Source: Mactromeris polynyma (lineage: Eukaryota; Mollusca; Bivalvia; Venerida; Mactridae). From it: a DNA stretch of 64,000 bases. The stretch is from the NCBI GenBank assembly GCA_032209605.1, contig JASFXZ010000013.1, forward strand, positions 11,739,901 through 11,803,900, read 5' to 3'. This document shows positions 35,477-50,400 of this stretch, one piece after another. Made by a program: the position numbers and the translations under genes. A model generated the notes under the pieces. That model had not been told where the DNA came from. It did no database searches and saw only the letters and a list, made by a program, of their open reading frames with translations. Positions within the stretch are counted from its first letter, which is position 1; each line of letters starts with the position of its first letter.

Positions 35477-38400
35477 GTAAGTTTATGTTATATTTGTTTT
35501 GTATTTATATATTGCTGACTTACTTTAACAAAATATTCTCGATAGGTGACAATTTGACATCTGAGCATCATCTTCATTGAATTTACCTTTTAAAATCGTA
35601 ACTTATTATCTCTTGCAAAGTGTCTAAGAATTCTAGAAATTCACAAATATTCTAACTATAAATCCACTGATATCTAGTTTATTTTATACCGCAAGTTTGA
35701 TGCTACATATGTACATATTTATGTACCTGTTCGCAAAATAAGAATCATGTTTGCAAAATTAGAAGACTTTGAATCAAAGATATTACATGTTTATAAATAT
35801 CTATCGTATCACTAGAAGCGTTTGATAGTTTACCACCGTAAACTACTGGTTAATTTGATATCAGTGCCGAGTGTATTATAAACTGACTTCACTTGTAATG
35901 AACTCAACCTCAATATTAAGACCACCTCAATAAGAAGATATATTATAGAGGTTTGACTGTATTTAAAGATGTATCTGAATATAAAAGGTTTGAATTGGCT
36001 TCATCCAGTAGTGTTGTTACATTGGCTTAAACATCCGTCTAATAAGAGCAACTGCAATGTATAACTGATTGAAAATATTTTTTTTTACCATATTACTAAT
36101 AGATAAAACTTGTAAAATAGCCTGATTGTTAACAAAACTGGATTTGTGTTAAATTGTATGATTTTATTCACGAAATACGGATCAATACATTATGAGTTCA
36201 TTCTTTGTTAATGCATATTTAATAATATTTTAACTATAGGAAATATATTTTTCATGTTTGTTTCGGTAAATATTGAACAAAAAATTAGCATAATATATCA
36301 TTACGGACAGTTACTTATTTCGGCAGCTGTACATAGAGTCTATATAAAATTGACAATAGTCTTCTTTTCACAATAAACCGTATACAACTAGATTTACTTT
36401 TCTGTAATATTTATTCTCCATTTTGCGTCTTTTTGATATAATGTCCATTTACGCTATTAGTAGCATAACAATGTTTTTTTTCTGTGGTTGGACAGTTTTA
36501 ATAAAGATCTACCTATATTATATGCATTAACAGTTTTAGTTTCAATAAACGAACGTGCGTCCGCATTAGTTAACTCAGTTGCGTTCAACGACAGTTTTAT
36601 GCGTTTCCGCAGATAAACCATTTCATACTGGCTGTCACTCATTCATCCCAATCGTTAGACTTAAATGAAAGAACTTGTTTTTATTGTAATACATGTACTA
36701 TTATAGAGGACGAAATTCATTTCCTTATGTATTGCCCTTTGTACAATCATGCAAGATCTACACATTTATGAAATGTGAGAAATGTTGAAATTTGATTGAA
36801 TTTAGTGAATTTATTGTTGCGAAATGTTTAATATGTATTGTGAAAATTGAATAGTGTATATGTTTAAATGTTGCATTTTGTTTATTTGCGACGTTAAAAA
36901 TATAAAGAAATAAATTTAAAAAAAGAGAGTAAGATCTACACTTATTTTAGACAAGAACTAAAAAATAGACAAAAAATACTTTGAATTCTGACTTGCATGG
37001 TTTTAAACTTCAGTGATCCGTTTTGTATATCTTATGTCTACAGAACAATTCAGCTTTTTATGTACCAAAACCTGCCATAACTTATTAGAAGAACGTCGTA
37101 AACATTTATATTCATAACTGCTTCGATAGCATGTTTCCCCCCTGTTTTATTGCTGTTTATACGTGTAATGTGATATAATATTAGGTATTATGTAATATAT
37201 TTATTTTATATAATATTCTCTCATTATCATGTATGTTATGTTTTAAAGTGATACTTTTATAAAGTATCCGTCCGTCCGTCTGTCCGTCTCTCAATATCAT
37301 GTTTTTTATGTTTCACTGTTGTGTCTCATTTTCTGTTCTTTCTTACCGCTGTCTCTCGGTATTCATAAAGTGAGACTTTAATAAAGCATCCGTCCGTCTG
37401 TCCGTCTGTATTATATACTTAGCCAATGAAATGAGACTGTGGTTCTTATATTAAAGATTTTTCTGTTCTTTCTTACCGCTGTCTCTCGGTATTCATAATG
37501 AGTGGTTTTATACATACGTTTTATATATTTCAATGTATGTGTGAAAGTGAGACTTTAATAAAGTATCCGTCCGTCCGTCCGTCTGTATTATATACATAGC
37601 CAATGAAATAAGACTGTGGTTCTTATATTAAAGATGCATTTTACCTCTTCCTCCAAAGGCATTTTCTCCCTAGAATCGGCGAGGGGAGGAAGTGACGTGG
37701 GGAATTCTTAACCAAAGAGGTTAGGGCTTGACGGAAATAACCTGAATGAAAGTGACTTTAGGAAGATGTATAGAATTAAGGGAACTTTGAGTATTTTGCG
37801 GGGGGTAGTTGTACTTTATATATAGAACTATTTATTTACACAATATTTGTTTTATTCATAAGTGAAATGTTATTATAAGTTACTAAATATTTTTCTAACT
37901 CCACTCTTTGTTGCGTGTTGCTCTAGCGGTCAGATGATGACATACATAATAATAATAAATTCTTTATTTTCAGAAGGTTAACAATAAATTGTACATCTTT
38001 TTTTCAATATGGCCTTCTATTAACAATATAAACACGCACAAACAAACAAGAATTCACACACGCACACGCACTCACATCCACACAATCAAACACGCATTCA
38101 CACACGCACACACATTACATTGTATATGAACATCATGTTTTAACATCAGGATGTAAATGAGACTATTAAAACAAAAAAACAAAAACAAATACAAAAGTTA
38201 AGACGGATTGTTAGTGGGGTGTTTTAGTTTTTTTTAAATATGCAGAAATATGTGTATGACAAATCTTTATTGGTTCCTAGATATTTTCTGAGAATGACCA
38301 CTTAAAAACTCACGATTGCCGGTTTTTCCGTAAGTTGAACGCTTTCCCTTCAAAAATGAACTTAAGACTCGTTATTCATTAAGGGCCGGCTGGGTTCCCG

Positions 38401-41400
38401 ATTTTGGGCTTCTACGCATATAAAAAAAAACGAAAAATAATTACACCTCAGAAAGTCTAGGATGTTTTCAGTTAATCTACACTACCGAATACCTACTGTA
38501 ATAATGCAAGCAGACGAAACCTTATAACTTTCTCGTGTGATATAAAATTATTTAAGGTATTCCACCCATAATGGACATTTCTCCAAAGGCAAATGAAACT
38601 TGTATAGATTCAATCTGTACTATAATGCGGATAAAAATTTAAAAAAATCATAAATTTTTACCGTTCTAAAAAAAGTTATGACCTTTTTTCTTTGTAAACT
38701 TCCTTCCTGAAAACGTTAGCTGTACAAAAATGACCAGTAAATGGAAAATTAACATTACACTTCTCATTTTGTAATATTTCTTGTTTAGGAAAGTATCTTT
38801 GTACTATAATCAGATATGTAGATTAAAGTAACGTAAGAAACAGCTACAAGAAATTCAAAGAAAATGTTTGTTTTTTTACATTTATGCATATATAGCATTT
38901 AAGAAATGGGCAAATTTCCTTTCAAAATTAAAATATTGTTAATAGCAGATGACCTAAACTAAACTGATGTATCAATGAGGCATCAAATTGTCTGTAATAA
39001 ATGTTTGCTATAGAAAATAGCCATATATGCTTTTTAGCAATATTTTTGAAACTGCATATTATAGCAAGGTGAAACGTACACTGTCTTTTATCGTATACAG
39101 TCCTTCATGCATAACTACAATAATTTTGTAAAATTATTGAAAAATTATTAAGTTATTTGAACTTTTAGTACTGTCAAATTGTACGTGTAGTCCGGTACAT
39201 CAGGCTAATTGCACATTGCCTAATTTTGTAACGAAACACATGCATACAAAGATAATGAACAAAGCTAGCTCATGCTATCAACTTTTAATAAAAAAAAACA
39301 ACTAAAGATTTTAATTTAAAAAGAAATACCACAACACCAGAAACAAGGGGTGTTCACGGAAAGTCTTGATTTTTATAATTTATTGATATCATTTTGAAAA
39401 AAAACTTAATAGTATGATCTAGTATCCTTTTTTTTCATTCCACAAATACTTTTGATTTAAAAAAAAGACTTAACACATTATGTGTGCTTTTACCGGATTG
39501 TAAAACATCATTGAAAGTCATTCTACATTTACAAATTTACTATACAGTGTATACAGTAAGCCCCTGTCAGTGTGAATTGATAAACTTGTCATTACATATA
39601 TCATGGGTATCGCCTTAAAGATGACAGCCTGTCGTTAGAAAGTAAAGTGTATTTTGAAAATTCATATAATCGTATTTGTAGTTACAAATTTGTTTTTGTG
39701 TTCAATGATATATTATTGAAATGTCGGAATTTGGCTTTATAATTTGACCCTAGAATCACGATCTACATGTTGTCAAATAGCACACTTATAAGTAGTGTTA
39801 CGTTTACATGGTAATATGTTTAACGAAATCAACATCGGTCGTGGTGGTTGATTCTTGCGTAACGTTTCGAAAAAAAATATTTCAAATAAAAACACTGCTT
39901 TGAAACGTCGTCTTTTTTTCAGAAAAACTCACGAGTGTAATGATACGATCACGGTTGCAAACCAGACAACAGCGAGCTGCGCTAAATACATGCAACAAAC
40001 CTTGCAGGGATGGAACTTGGATTGGAGTCAGTTTGAGGGTTTTTCAGAAAACGAATTACAATATAAGATTGACGAATGGGTGAACAATCCAGCAGACAGT
40101 CCAGACTGTATATTTAAGAAGTGAGTGCCAATGGATCATGAAATATTTTTATACCTCACGTGATTTGTCCATACTCATTTTGCATATACACGCTATAGGC
40201 AAATCTGTAATGTTAAACTGCTGTGACATAACGTATAAATTTACTCTGTGACTTAACGTTTTTATCCTGAGACTTAACGTTTTTACCCTGTGACATAACT
40301 TTTTTCCTGTGACATAACGTTTTAACCCGTAACATAACGTTTTTACCCTGTGACATAACGTTTTTACCCTGTAACATAACGTTTTTACCCTGTGACATAA
40401 CGTTTTTACCCTGTAACATAACGTTTTTACCCTGTGACATAACGTGTTTGCCCTCGCGTGGGTCTAAATATAGACTACTGGAAATATACACAGTCCGAAT
40501 CGATATGCACTTTATTGTTTCTGTTTCATATTGACTTTATTGTTTTATGTTTTGCCTCGTTTTTATCGTTTTTAGAAGACTCGTTTAATAAATTCAATAA
40601 ATAAATACCACTCAAATAAAATGCATTTGTATTTTTTATTATGTTGTTCATAGTATGTAAATAAAATGTGTTTAAACTAATTACAGGATGGAGGAAGTTG
40701 TGGCAACGGGTTGTTGTACAGGTTGGTCCGGCTACTTGTGCGATAAAGGTCAGTTAGCATGCAAGGACACTGAATGTTTTCTTTGTATTTGCGTTTATTT
40801 ATCGTCGCCACCGGTTTCCCATATGGGCGACGCCTCCGGAAGAATGTTAGTCATATTAGATTTTTGGAGGATAGTGCATGATACAGGAGATGCCCCAGTT
40901 TCAGAAGCACCCCTGGTTCTTTTACGTGCTTGGTGTAAAGCATCATATACGGGACCTCGGTTTTTAAAGTCTCGTCCGAAAGACTGTTAGTACGGTCAGT
41001 GATGGAGCGGGGAATCGAACCTGCGATCCCTGGATTACAAGTCCAGCGCGTTACCACTGGACTATGGATCCGCTGAATGTCTTCCATGCAATTATACCGT
41101 TTTGTAATAATAGGTCGTACAGATCTGTCAAGGTCCAGAAATATGACATTGCACATAGTTTTTAAAACTGATTTTAAGTTAAACGAAATTCATTTTTTAT
41201 ATTTTGTAATGACTTGTATGGAATGCCATCACCGAAGATATTCGTTCAATGAAATCTTTGACACAATTAAATATTTTTATAATACATTCCTTTTAAATTT
41301 GCCATAACAAAAAATAATTGGACTGTTTCTTCCCTTTTTCTGAAATGTGCGTGTTTGTCATATTGTATATTGCTTTTAATTTGTTTATTGAAGTTTAGAT

Positions 41401-44400
41401 AATTAGTCTCAAAAATGCTAGGTAGGGTAGGGACAATTTTTTTTTTCAAAAACAATTAAAAAAAAATAAAAAAATCTCCAGGGTCGTAAAAACTCTAGGG
41501 TCGGGTTTTTTCGACAGGTAGGGTCGGGTTACCCGAAACACAGATATTTCTTTTAAGGCCTTAACGCATGTTGTCTAATTTGTTCATATTAGTTCTACAT
41601 GTATGTAATATGTTTCATACATTATCAATTCATCATAAGTTTAAGAAATAATTGTAACTCTTAGGCCAAAAAAAACAATATCGGTGTTTAGGGTAACGGT
41701 CTCAAAAATGCTAGGTAGGGTAGGGACAAAGTTTTTTTTTTTTTTTTTTTTTCAAAAACAATTAAAAATCGAAAAAAAGATATCCAGGGTCATAAAAAAA
41801 CTCTAGGGTCGGGGTTTTCGACAGGTAGGGTCGGGTTACCCGAAACACAGATATTTTTTTTTTAGGCCTTACTAGTTTAACCTTTTTTATAATGATTTAT
41901 GGAAGACCACGTGGAAATAAGACGTGCTTTGTATTTGTTATAATTATGTTCTTATATGTATCAATGTAAAGGTTACCGTCTTTCGTGTTCGCCTTCTGAA
42001 AATATAGCTATTATTATCATCAATTTGCAATGATACCTTAATACATTGAAAGGTAAATAATATAACTAAGACTTCCACACTTTTCCAATTGTAGTAAAGC
42101 GCGTATTTTGTAGAAAAGCGTCTAAAGAAGCGGATGGTATTATTTTACAGCGCATTCCGATCACTCTGTCAAAATCTTCCAAGAACCCTTCAAATAGAAT
42201 CAGAGATTTTAAGAATATTTCAAAATGTTTTGTAAACTTGAGAACGTTTGATTTTTCGGCGCAGCCGTACTAACGTGATTTTGCTATTTGCACATCAGTG
42301 TTGTGTAAACCAATCAAACCTTACGTTAGCCACTAAGGCAATTTCTCTTCAACCTAACAACATTTGTAACCTTGACGTGGATTGGTTAACATTTCGATAA
42401 AGGGTACGTTCCTTACCGAAATCCACTGAATTTCGATGAAATTACCGAAATCCATTTTGGATCTGGAGTGACCAGTAATCGTAATATCTCGGCATTTATG
42501 TTGCACAACAAATCTTTAACCTTAATTAATATTTCTTGTTTATACTGTTGCAGCTACATGCGCCATTCCGTGTATGAATGGTGGATCTTGTACGAGTCCT
42601 GAGTACTGTAATTGCACTTCCTCATACAGCGGTATCCAATGTGATGAACTTGTATCCGGTAATATGACTTTTCTCATCTAAAACTAACTTGCAGAATGTG
42701 ATATTATATACCCACAATCTATATGTAATCTCAGCAAACTTATAAATCGTTCCAGCATCTACAATATTTATCTCCCTTGTTCTTAAAGTGTCGACCATTT
42801 TGATAGGCAAAACTGATAAGCACTTATAGGAGTAATTTCCAAAATGTGATAATTAAGAAAATACCAAGAGAAATTGCATGTGACTACCACTTTTTCTTCA
42901 ACTTACTGAGCCTAATGCCAACATGAGCATAATGAATAAGTTATTTTTTACATATCGGATTAGTTTTTCATCGTTTACATTATATTCCCCATAAACTTTA
43001 AGTAAATTTGCCTATCAAAATGGCCGACAATTCAGAACAAGGGAGGTAAATATTGTAGATGTGAGAACTATGTATTTTGTCATGCCTGCTATTATTACTG
43101 AATACATTCACAATTTAATATACATTAAGGGAAGTAGAAATTTAATATTGGATTGTCTTTATTTGTTGATTATATCAACATAAAATTATGGTTTTTTTTG
43201 AGGGGGAGGTATTTTTATTTTCCTCGTACATATGATATATTGTAATGCTGTAACTCTATTGTATTATATTTTCTCAGCAACTGATGCTACCCATCAATAT
43301 TGTTACAAGAGCCCTAGCTGTGAAGGGGAGAAGGTAGACAGTCTTGTTAACACCGTTGCAACATTTTCCCAATGCTGTGAAGAGAATGGATTTTGGGGTC
43401 GTACCGACCATTCTTGTAAGCGCTGTGACGATACAGGTAAGAGAATAGGATAAGTTTATTCAGTGTCCAATCTTCTCCACAGGGTTCACCCTAACATCAT
43501 GACTAAATATCATAAGTAAGTTTGTTTCATCGGGTTTAACGCCGTTTCTCAACGATATTTCAGTTATATACGGACTGAATTCTTACCAGTACTAACTTAC
43601 CATTCCACAAGGAGCCGGCAACTTCTCCACATGTGGAGGAAAATCGACATTTCTGTCAAATTTTCATGGAAGGGTATGACCTGCCGCGACCGATAATCGA
43701 ACCCAGATCGCCGGGTTACAAGTCCAGCGCACTAACCACTGGACCACGGCCGCGGCTATATCATAAGTAAAAGGACCAAACAATGACTGTGTGTGTTAGT
43801 GAGAATAGTTGGCGCATACTTTGTTGTTTATGGATATGTTTACAAGGAATATACTACTATTACATGTGTCAGACCTCCTTCGTTCGAATTCATCGGTTGC
43901 GATATTTTATTTCGAATAATGCATGGTTTCTAATAGCCCATTTCAATTTGACAACCTTCTATCCGAATGCTTGGTATCATCCCAAATGAATGTTCAGTCC
44001 CGATGTATCCTCTTATGCACGTCGAATTGAAATAGGCTCTTCGAAATCATGTGTTATTCGAAATCAAATTTCGAACCCATTGATTTCGAATGAAAAGGTC
44101 CAATTGTAGCATAGGTCATCATCATTTCTACATGTCTTTCAAAGCGTCCATTGAAACTTTTGAAACGCTTGGCTATTTCTGTTGTTCATGATTCAGTAAT
44201 GATTCTTACATTAATTTAGTGATTGGCTTGTCATAATATTTTAACAAAATATTAGTTGTCATGACAGCAATTAAGTGCTGTTTTATAACGCAACTTAATC
44301 CTCATTTGGTACAGTCGTAAATTTGTTTCGTTTTCTCAATATCTATCTTTTCTTATTTTATTTCCATTTGTCTTTATTTTAAATTCCCTTTCCCTATCAC

Positions 44401-47400
44401 CAGTATGTCTTATTATTAACTTCATTTTTCCCGGTTAACTTGTTAAGATATTTTATGGACTGTTGTATTCCTGGAGGTCTGTGTGGGGAGGCATTGTCTT
44501 AATATGTATGTGGGGTTCCCTGTAGCCAACTTATTCTTCTCTATAACGCTGGATATTTAGGAATATGTAACAAGTATCTCTCAGACTGCCAAGAAAGTAA
44601 AATAAGTATTGATTTTTTTTTGATTTTTTTTTTTGAGTTGGAGATATTCATATTTTTCATCGTTCATAAGTTCGTGTGGGTCGTGGTCATCCCACTCCAT
44701 ACTTTACAAAATATCAATTAGTGTGCATAATAATTGATTATTTAATCTATATTTTCGGTTTGTCTATAAATGCATTTAATAAAACGAGTACTACACAAAT
44801 GCTGTCATGACTTGTGGTATATACTGGTGTATTATTTTCCACAGACAATGACGAGGAAGTGTCCGTTTGTTCCGTCCTTGGTAAAAGACTGTATCAATCC
44901 TTTGATGGAAAGGAATACAGGTTTTCTGGATTATGCGCCTACAATCTTGCCAAAGATAGTGGTAATGTCTGGGATGTCAAGATGAATGTGGTTGACTGCG
45001 ACTTATATAAGCCATATTCAGAATGCAGGAAGGTATAGTTTGTGTGTGAATACACGTTTTAATACTTGATTTCTGTATAATATAAGATATGATATGTATG
45101 TGAGATAAAGGGAGATATACTGAATGGCATAACTATTGCATGGAGGTGTTTCGTACATAATAAATATTTGATAGCAACCAAGGGTCGATATAATATGTGA
45201 TAGCAACCTAGGCTCGATATAATGTGTGATAGCAACCTAGGCTCGATATAATATGTGATAGCAACCTAGGCTCAATATAATATGTGATAGCAACCTAAGC
45301 TCGATATAATGTGTGATAGCAACCTAAGCTCGATATAATGTGTGATAGCAACCTAGGCTCGATATAATATGTGATAGCAACCTAAGCTCGATATAATATG
45401 TGATAGCAACCTAGGCTCGATATAATGTGTGATAGCAACCTAAGCTCGATATAATATGTGATAGCAACCTAGGCTCGATATAATGTGTGATAGCAACCTA
45501 AGCTCGATATAATATGTGATAGCAACCTAGGCTCGATATAATATGTGATAGCAACCTAGGCTCAATATAATATGTGATAGCAACCTAGGCTCGATATAAT
45601 GTGTGATAGCAACCTAGGCTCGATATAATATGTGATAGCAACCTAGGCTCGATATAATGTGTGATAGCAACCTAGGCTCAATATAATGTGTGATAGCAAC
45701 CTAGGCTCGATATAATATGTGATAGCAACCTAGGCTCGATATAATGTGTGATAGCAACCTAGGCTCGATATAATGTGTGATAGCAACCTAGGCTCGATAT
45801 AATATGTGATAGCAACCTAGGCTCGATATAATGTGTGATAGCAACCTAGGCTCGATATAATGTGTGATAGCAACCTAAGCTCGATATAATATGTGATAGC
45901 AACCTAAGCTCGATATAATATGTGATAGCAACCTAGGCTCGATATAATGTGTGATAGCAACCTAGGCTCAATATAATGTGTGATAGCAACCTAGGCTCGA
46001 TATAATATGTGATAGCAACCTAAGCTCGATATAATATGTGATAGCAACCTAGGCTCGATATAATATGTGATAGCAACCTAAGCTCGATATAATATGTGAT
46101 AGCAACCTAAGCTCGATATAATGTGTGATAGCAACCTAAGCTCGATATAATGTGTGATAGCAACCTAGGCTCGATATAATGTGTGATAGCAACCTAAGCT
46201 CGATATAATGTGTGATAGCAACCTAGGCTCGATATAATGTGTGATAGCAACCTAGGCTCGATATAATGTGTGATAGCAACCTAGGCTCAATATAATATGT
46301 GATAGCAACCTAAGCTCGATATAATGTGTGATAGCAACCTAGGCTCGATATAATGTGTGATAGCAACCTAGGCTCGATATAATGTGTGATAGCAACCTAG
46401 GCTCAATATAATGTGTGATAGCAACCTAGGCTCAATATAATGTGTGATAGCAACCTAAGCTCGATATAATGTGTGATAGCAACCTAAGCTCGATATAATG
46501 TGTGATAGCAACCTAGGCTCGATATAATGTGTGATAGCAACCTAAGCTCGATATAATATGTGATAGCAACCTAAGCTCGATATAATATGTGATAGCAACC
46601 TAGGCTCGATATAATATGTGATAGCAACCTAGGCTCAATATAATATGTGATAGCAACCTAAGCTCAATATAATGTGTGATAGCAACCTAAGCTCAATATA
46701 ATGTGTGATAGCAACCTAAGCTCGATATAATGTGTGATAGCAACCTAGGCTCAATATAATATGTGATAGCAACCTAAGCTCGATATAATGTGTGATAGCA
46801 ACCTAGGCTCAATATAATGTGTGATAGCAACCTAGGCTCGATATAATATGTGATAGCAACCTAGGCTCGATATAATATGTGATAGCAACCTAAGCTCGAT
46901 ATAATATGGGATAGCAACCTAAGCTCGATATAATATGTGATAGCAACCTAAGCTCGATATAATATGTGATAGCAACCTAAGCTCGATATAATATGTGATA
47001 GCAACCTAGGCTCAATATAATGTGTGATAGCAACCTAGGCTCAATATAATGTGTGATAGCAACCTAAGCTCGATATAATATGTGATAGCAACCTAAGCTC
47101 GATATAATATGTGATAGCAACCTAGGCTCAATATAATGTGTGATAGCAACCTAGGCTCAATATAATGTGTGATAGCAACCTAGGCTCGATATAATATGTG
47201 ATAGCAACCTAGGCTCGATATAATGTGTGATATCAACCTAGGCTCGATATAATATGTGATAGCAACCTAAGCTCGATATAATATGTGATAGCAACCTAAG
47301 CTCGATATAATATGTGATAGCAACCTAGGCTCGATATAATATGTGATAGCAACCTAGGCTCGATATAATATGTGATAGCAACCTAGGCTCGATATAATAT

Positions 47401-50400
47401 GTGATAGCAACCTAGGCTCGATATAATGTGTGATAGCAACCTAGGCTCGATATAATATGTGATAGCAACCTAAGCTCGATATAATGTGTGATAGCAACCT
47501 AGGCTCAATATAATGTGTGATAGCAACCTAGGCTCAATATAATGTGTGATAGCAACCTAGGCTCAATATAATATGTGATAGCAACCTAAGCTCGATATAA
47601 TATGTGATAGCAACCTAGGCTCGATATAATATGTGATAGCAACCTAGGCTCGATATAATATGTGATAGCAACCTAGGCTCAATATAATGTGTGATAGCAA
47701 CCTAGGCTCAATATAATGTGTGATAGCAACCTAGGCTCAATATAATATGTGATAGCAACCTAGGCTCAATATAATGTGTGATAGCAACCTAGGCTCAATA
47801 TAATGTGTGATAGCAACCTAGGCTCGATATAATATGTGATAGCAACCTAAGCTCGATATAATGTGTGATAGCAACCTAGGCTCAATATAATGTGTGATAG
47901 CAACCTAGGCTCGATATAATATGTGATAGCAACCTAAGCTCGATATAATGTGTGATAGCAACCTAGGCTCGATATAATATGTGATAGCAACCTAGGCTCG
48001 ATATAATATGTGATAGCAACCTAGGCTCGATATAATGTGTGATAGCAACCTAGGCTCGATATAATATGTGATAGCAACCTAGGCTCGATATAATATGTGA
48101 TAGCAACCTAGGCTCGATATAATATGTGATAGCAACCTAAGCTCGATATAATATGTGATAGCAACCTAAGCTCGATATAATATGTGATAGCAACCTAAGC
48201 TCGATATAATATGTGATAGCAACCTAAGCTCGATATAATATGTGATAGCAACCTAGGCTCGATATAATATGTGATAGCAACCTAGGCTCGATATAATATG
48301 TGATAGCAACCTAAGCTCGATATAATATGTGATAGCAACCTAGGCTCGATATAATATGTGATAGCAACCTAGGCTCGATATAATATGTGATAGCAACCTA
48401 GGCTCGATATAATATGTGATAGCAACCTAGGCTCAATATAATGTGTGATAGCAACCTAGGCTCGATATAATATGTGATAGCAACCTAGGCTCGATATAAT
48501 GTGTGATAGCAACCTAGGCTCGATATAATATGTGATAGCAACCTAAGCTCGATATAATATGTGATAGCAACCAAGGCTCGATATAATATGTGATAGCAAC
48601 CAAGGCTCGATATAATGTGTGATAGCAACCTAAGCTCGATATAATATGTGATAGCAACCTAAGCTCGATATAATGTGTGATAGCAACCTAAGCTCGATAT
48701 AATATGTGATAGCAACCTAAGCTCGATATAATATGTGATAGCAACCTAAGCTCGATATAATATGTGATAGCAACCTAAGCTCGATATAATGTGTGATAGC
48801 AACCTAGGCTCGATATAATGTGTGATAGCAACCTAGGCTCGATATAATATGTGATAGCAACCTAAGCTCGATATAATGTGTGATAGCAACCTAAGCTCGA
48901 TATAATGTGTGATAGCAACCTAAGCTCGATATAATGTGTGATAGCAACCTAAGCTCGATATAATGTGTGATAGCAACCTAAGCTCGATATAATATGTGAT
49001 AGCAACCTAGGCTCGATATAATGTGTGATAGCAACCTAAGCTCGATATAATGTGTGATAGCAACCTAAGCTCGTAAGCTCGATATAATGTGTGATAGGCA
49101 ACCTAAGCTCGATATAATGTGTGATAGCAACCTAGCTCGATATAATGTGTGATAGCAACCTAGCTCGATATAATATGTGATAGCAACCTAGCTCGATATA
49201 ATGTGTGATAGCAACCTAAGCTCGATATAATGTGTGATAGCAACCTAAGCTCGATATAATATGTGATAGCAACCTAGGCTCGATATAATATGTGATAGCA
49301 ACCTAAGCTCGATATAATGTGTGATAGCAACCTAAGCTCGATATAATATGTGATAGCAACCTAAGCTCGATATAATATGTGATAGCAACCTAAGCTCGAT
49401 ATAATATGTGATAGCAACCTAGCTCGATATAATATGTGATAGCAACCTAAGCTCGATATAATATGTGATAGCAACCTAAGCTCGATATAATATGTGATAG
49501 CAACCTAAGCTCGATATAATGTGTGATAGCAACCTAAGCTCGATATAATGTGTGATAGCAACCTAAGCTCGATATAATGTGTGATAGCAACCTAAGCTCG
49601 ATATAATGTGTGATAGCAACCTAAGCTCGATATAATGTGTGATAGCAACCTAAGCTCGATATAATGTGTGATAGCAACCTAAGCTCGATATAATATGTGA
49701 TAGCAACCTAGGCTCGATATAATATGTGATAGCAACCTAGGCTCGATATAATATGTGATAGCAACCTAGGCTCGATATAATATGTGATAGCAACCTAGGC
49801 TCGATATAATATGTGATAGCAACCTAGGCTCGATATAATATGTGATAGCAACCTAGGCTCGATATAATATGTGATAGCAACCTAGGCTCGATATAATATG
49901 TGATAGCAACCTAGGCTCGATATAATGTGTGATAGCAACCTAGGCTCGATATAATGTGTGATAGCAACCTAGGCTCGATATAATATGTGATAGCAACCTA
50001 GGCTCGATATAATATGTGATAGCAACCTAGGCTCGATATAATATGTGATAGCAACCTAGGCTCGATATAATATGTGATAGCAACCTAGGCTCGATATAAT
50101 ATGTGATAGCAACCTAGGCTCGATATAATGTGTGATAGCAACCTAGGCTCGATATAATATGTGATAGCAACCTAGGCTCGATATAATATGTGATAGCAAC
50201 CTAGGCTCGATATAATGTGTGATAGCAACCTAGGCTCGATATAATGTGTGATAGCAACCTAGGCTCGATATAATATGTGATAGCAACCTAGGCTCGATAT
50301 AATATGTGATAGCAACCTAGGCTCGATATAATATGTGATAGCAACCTAGGCTCGATATAATATGTGATAGCAACCTAGGCTCGATATAATATGTGATAGC

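Noticed and set aside
40213..40491. Repetitive 92-codon minus-strand protein
   Set aside because: Explained by the 21-bp tandem repeat, a period divisible by three.
41000..41070. Second tRNA-Thr gene
   Set aside because: Same reasoning. The acceptor stem pairs poorly and the SINE body and target duplication enclose it.
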